A DNA stretch of 5,627 nucleotides from Actinomycetales bacterium (GTDB lineage: Bacteria; Actinomycetota; Actinomycetes; Actinomycetales; JAHECE01): NCBI GenBank assembly GCA_024641895.1, contig JAHECE010000174.1, positions 1-5,627 on the forward strand, in the 5' to 3' direction. Both the position numbers and the translations under genes were made by a program. Of this stretch, positions 5,474 through 5,627 are shown one piece after another. Below the pieces are notes generated by a model, which worked only from the letters and a program-made list of their open reading frames with translations, did not search any database and was not told the DNA's origin. Numbering within the stretch: the stretch's first letter is position 1; each line of letters begins with the position of its first letter.

Positions 5474-5627
5474 GCACCGGAGCGCCGCGCTCCGTCGCGA
5501 TCCTCGGCGCCACGGGCTCGATCGGGACCCAGGCGCTCGACGTCGTCGCCGCGGCCGGTGGCGCCTTCACGGTCGCGGCGTTGGCCGCGGGGGGCGCCCA
5601 GCTCGATCTGCTCGCCGGGCAGGTCGT
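5470..5627 (+). CDS. dxr: 1-deoxy-D-xylulose 5-phosphate reductoisomerase, 5' end (cut by window)
   Basis: DXR (IspC) rearranges and reduces 1-deoxy-D-xylulose 5-phosphate to 2-C-methyl-D-erythritol 4-phosphate with NADPH, the first committed step of the MEP isoprenoid pathway. Only 52 codons and two bases are present. RSVAILGATGSIGTQALDVV at residues 7-26 is the N-terminal Rossmann nucleotide-binding motif characteristic of DXR (usually GSTGSIG; here Ala replaces the first Ser). The following FTVAALAAGGAQLDLLAGQV fits the usual 'V.AL.AG.N...L..Q' stretch, with Gly-Ala in place of the usual Asn region. The start GTG at 5470 overlaps the stop of the preceding gene as GTGA; only a poor AGGTG at 5451-5455 lies upstream, so coupled translation is likely. 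The C-terminal catalytic and metal-binding residues are outside the window. Confidence 0.93.
   Translation, partial: MSTGAPRSVAILGATGSIGTQALDVVAAAGGAFTVAALAAGGAQLDLLAGQV

Overview
This is an ordinary, tightly packed housekeeping window from a high-GC Gram-positive bacterium (Actinomycetota). The reasons are the very GC-rich third codon positions, frequent GTG starts, actinobacterial protein signatures (the RlmN stretch QAGCGMACPFCATGQ, the AEWEREL end of the ribosomal protein S2 core), and the gene order rpsB-tsf-pyrH-frr-cdsA-rlmN-(DivIVA-repeat gene)-dxr. I infer a member of the Micrococcales, but the sequence alone does not fix the genus.

Layout, all on the + strand: the 3' end of rpsB (to 373), then tsf (413-1252). 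A long hairpin (1259-1299) probably closes the rpsB-tsf ribosomal unit. After a 123-bp gap comes a compact cluster of pyrH (1376-2191), frr (2188-2745), cdsA (2759-3676), rlmN (3676-4857), a DivIVA-domain repeat protein (4859-5473) and the start of dxr (from 5470). Within this cluster, genes overlap by 1-4 bases or are separated by 1-13 bases, so translational coupling and co-transcription are likely. There is no gene-free stretch over 300 bases. I see no RNA gene, mobile element, CRISPR array or clear promoter consensus.

Functional logic: rpsB and tsf (30S protein S2, elongation factor Ts), frr (ribosome recycling) and rlmN (23S rRNA/tRNA methylation) serve translation. pyrH supplies UDP for nucleotide synthesis, cdsA makes CDP-diacylglycerol for phospholipids, and dxr begins the committed part of the MEP isoprenoid pathway. 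The least understood gene is the small DivIVA-domain repeat protein between rlmN and dxr.

I did not find a new biological system. The points worth a second look are modest: the 39-bp tandem repeat encoding an Ala/Glu tail on S2, the hairpin after tsf, a possible hairpin covering the pyrH ribosome binding site, a tandem Pro-rich repeat at the rlmN start, and the four-unit internal symmetry of the DivIVA-like protein.
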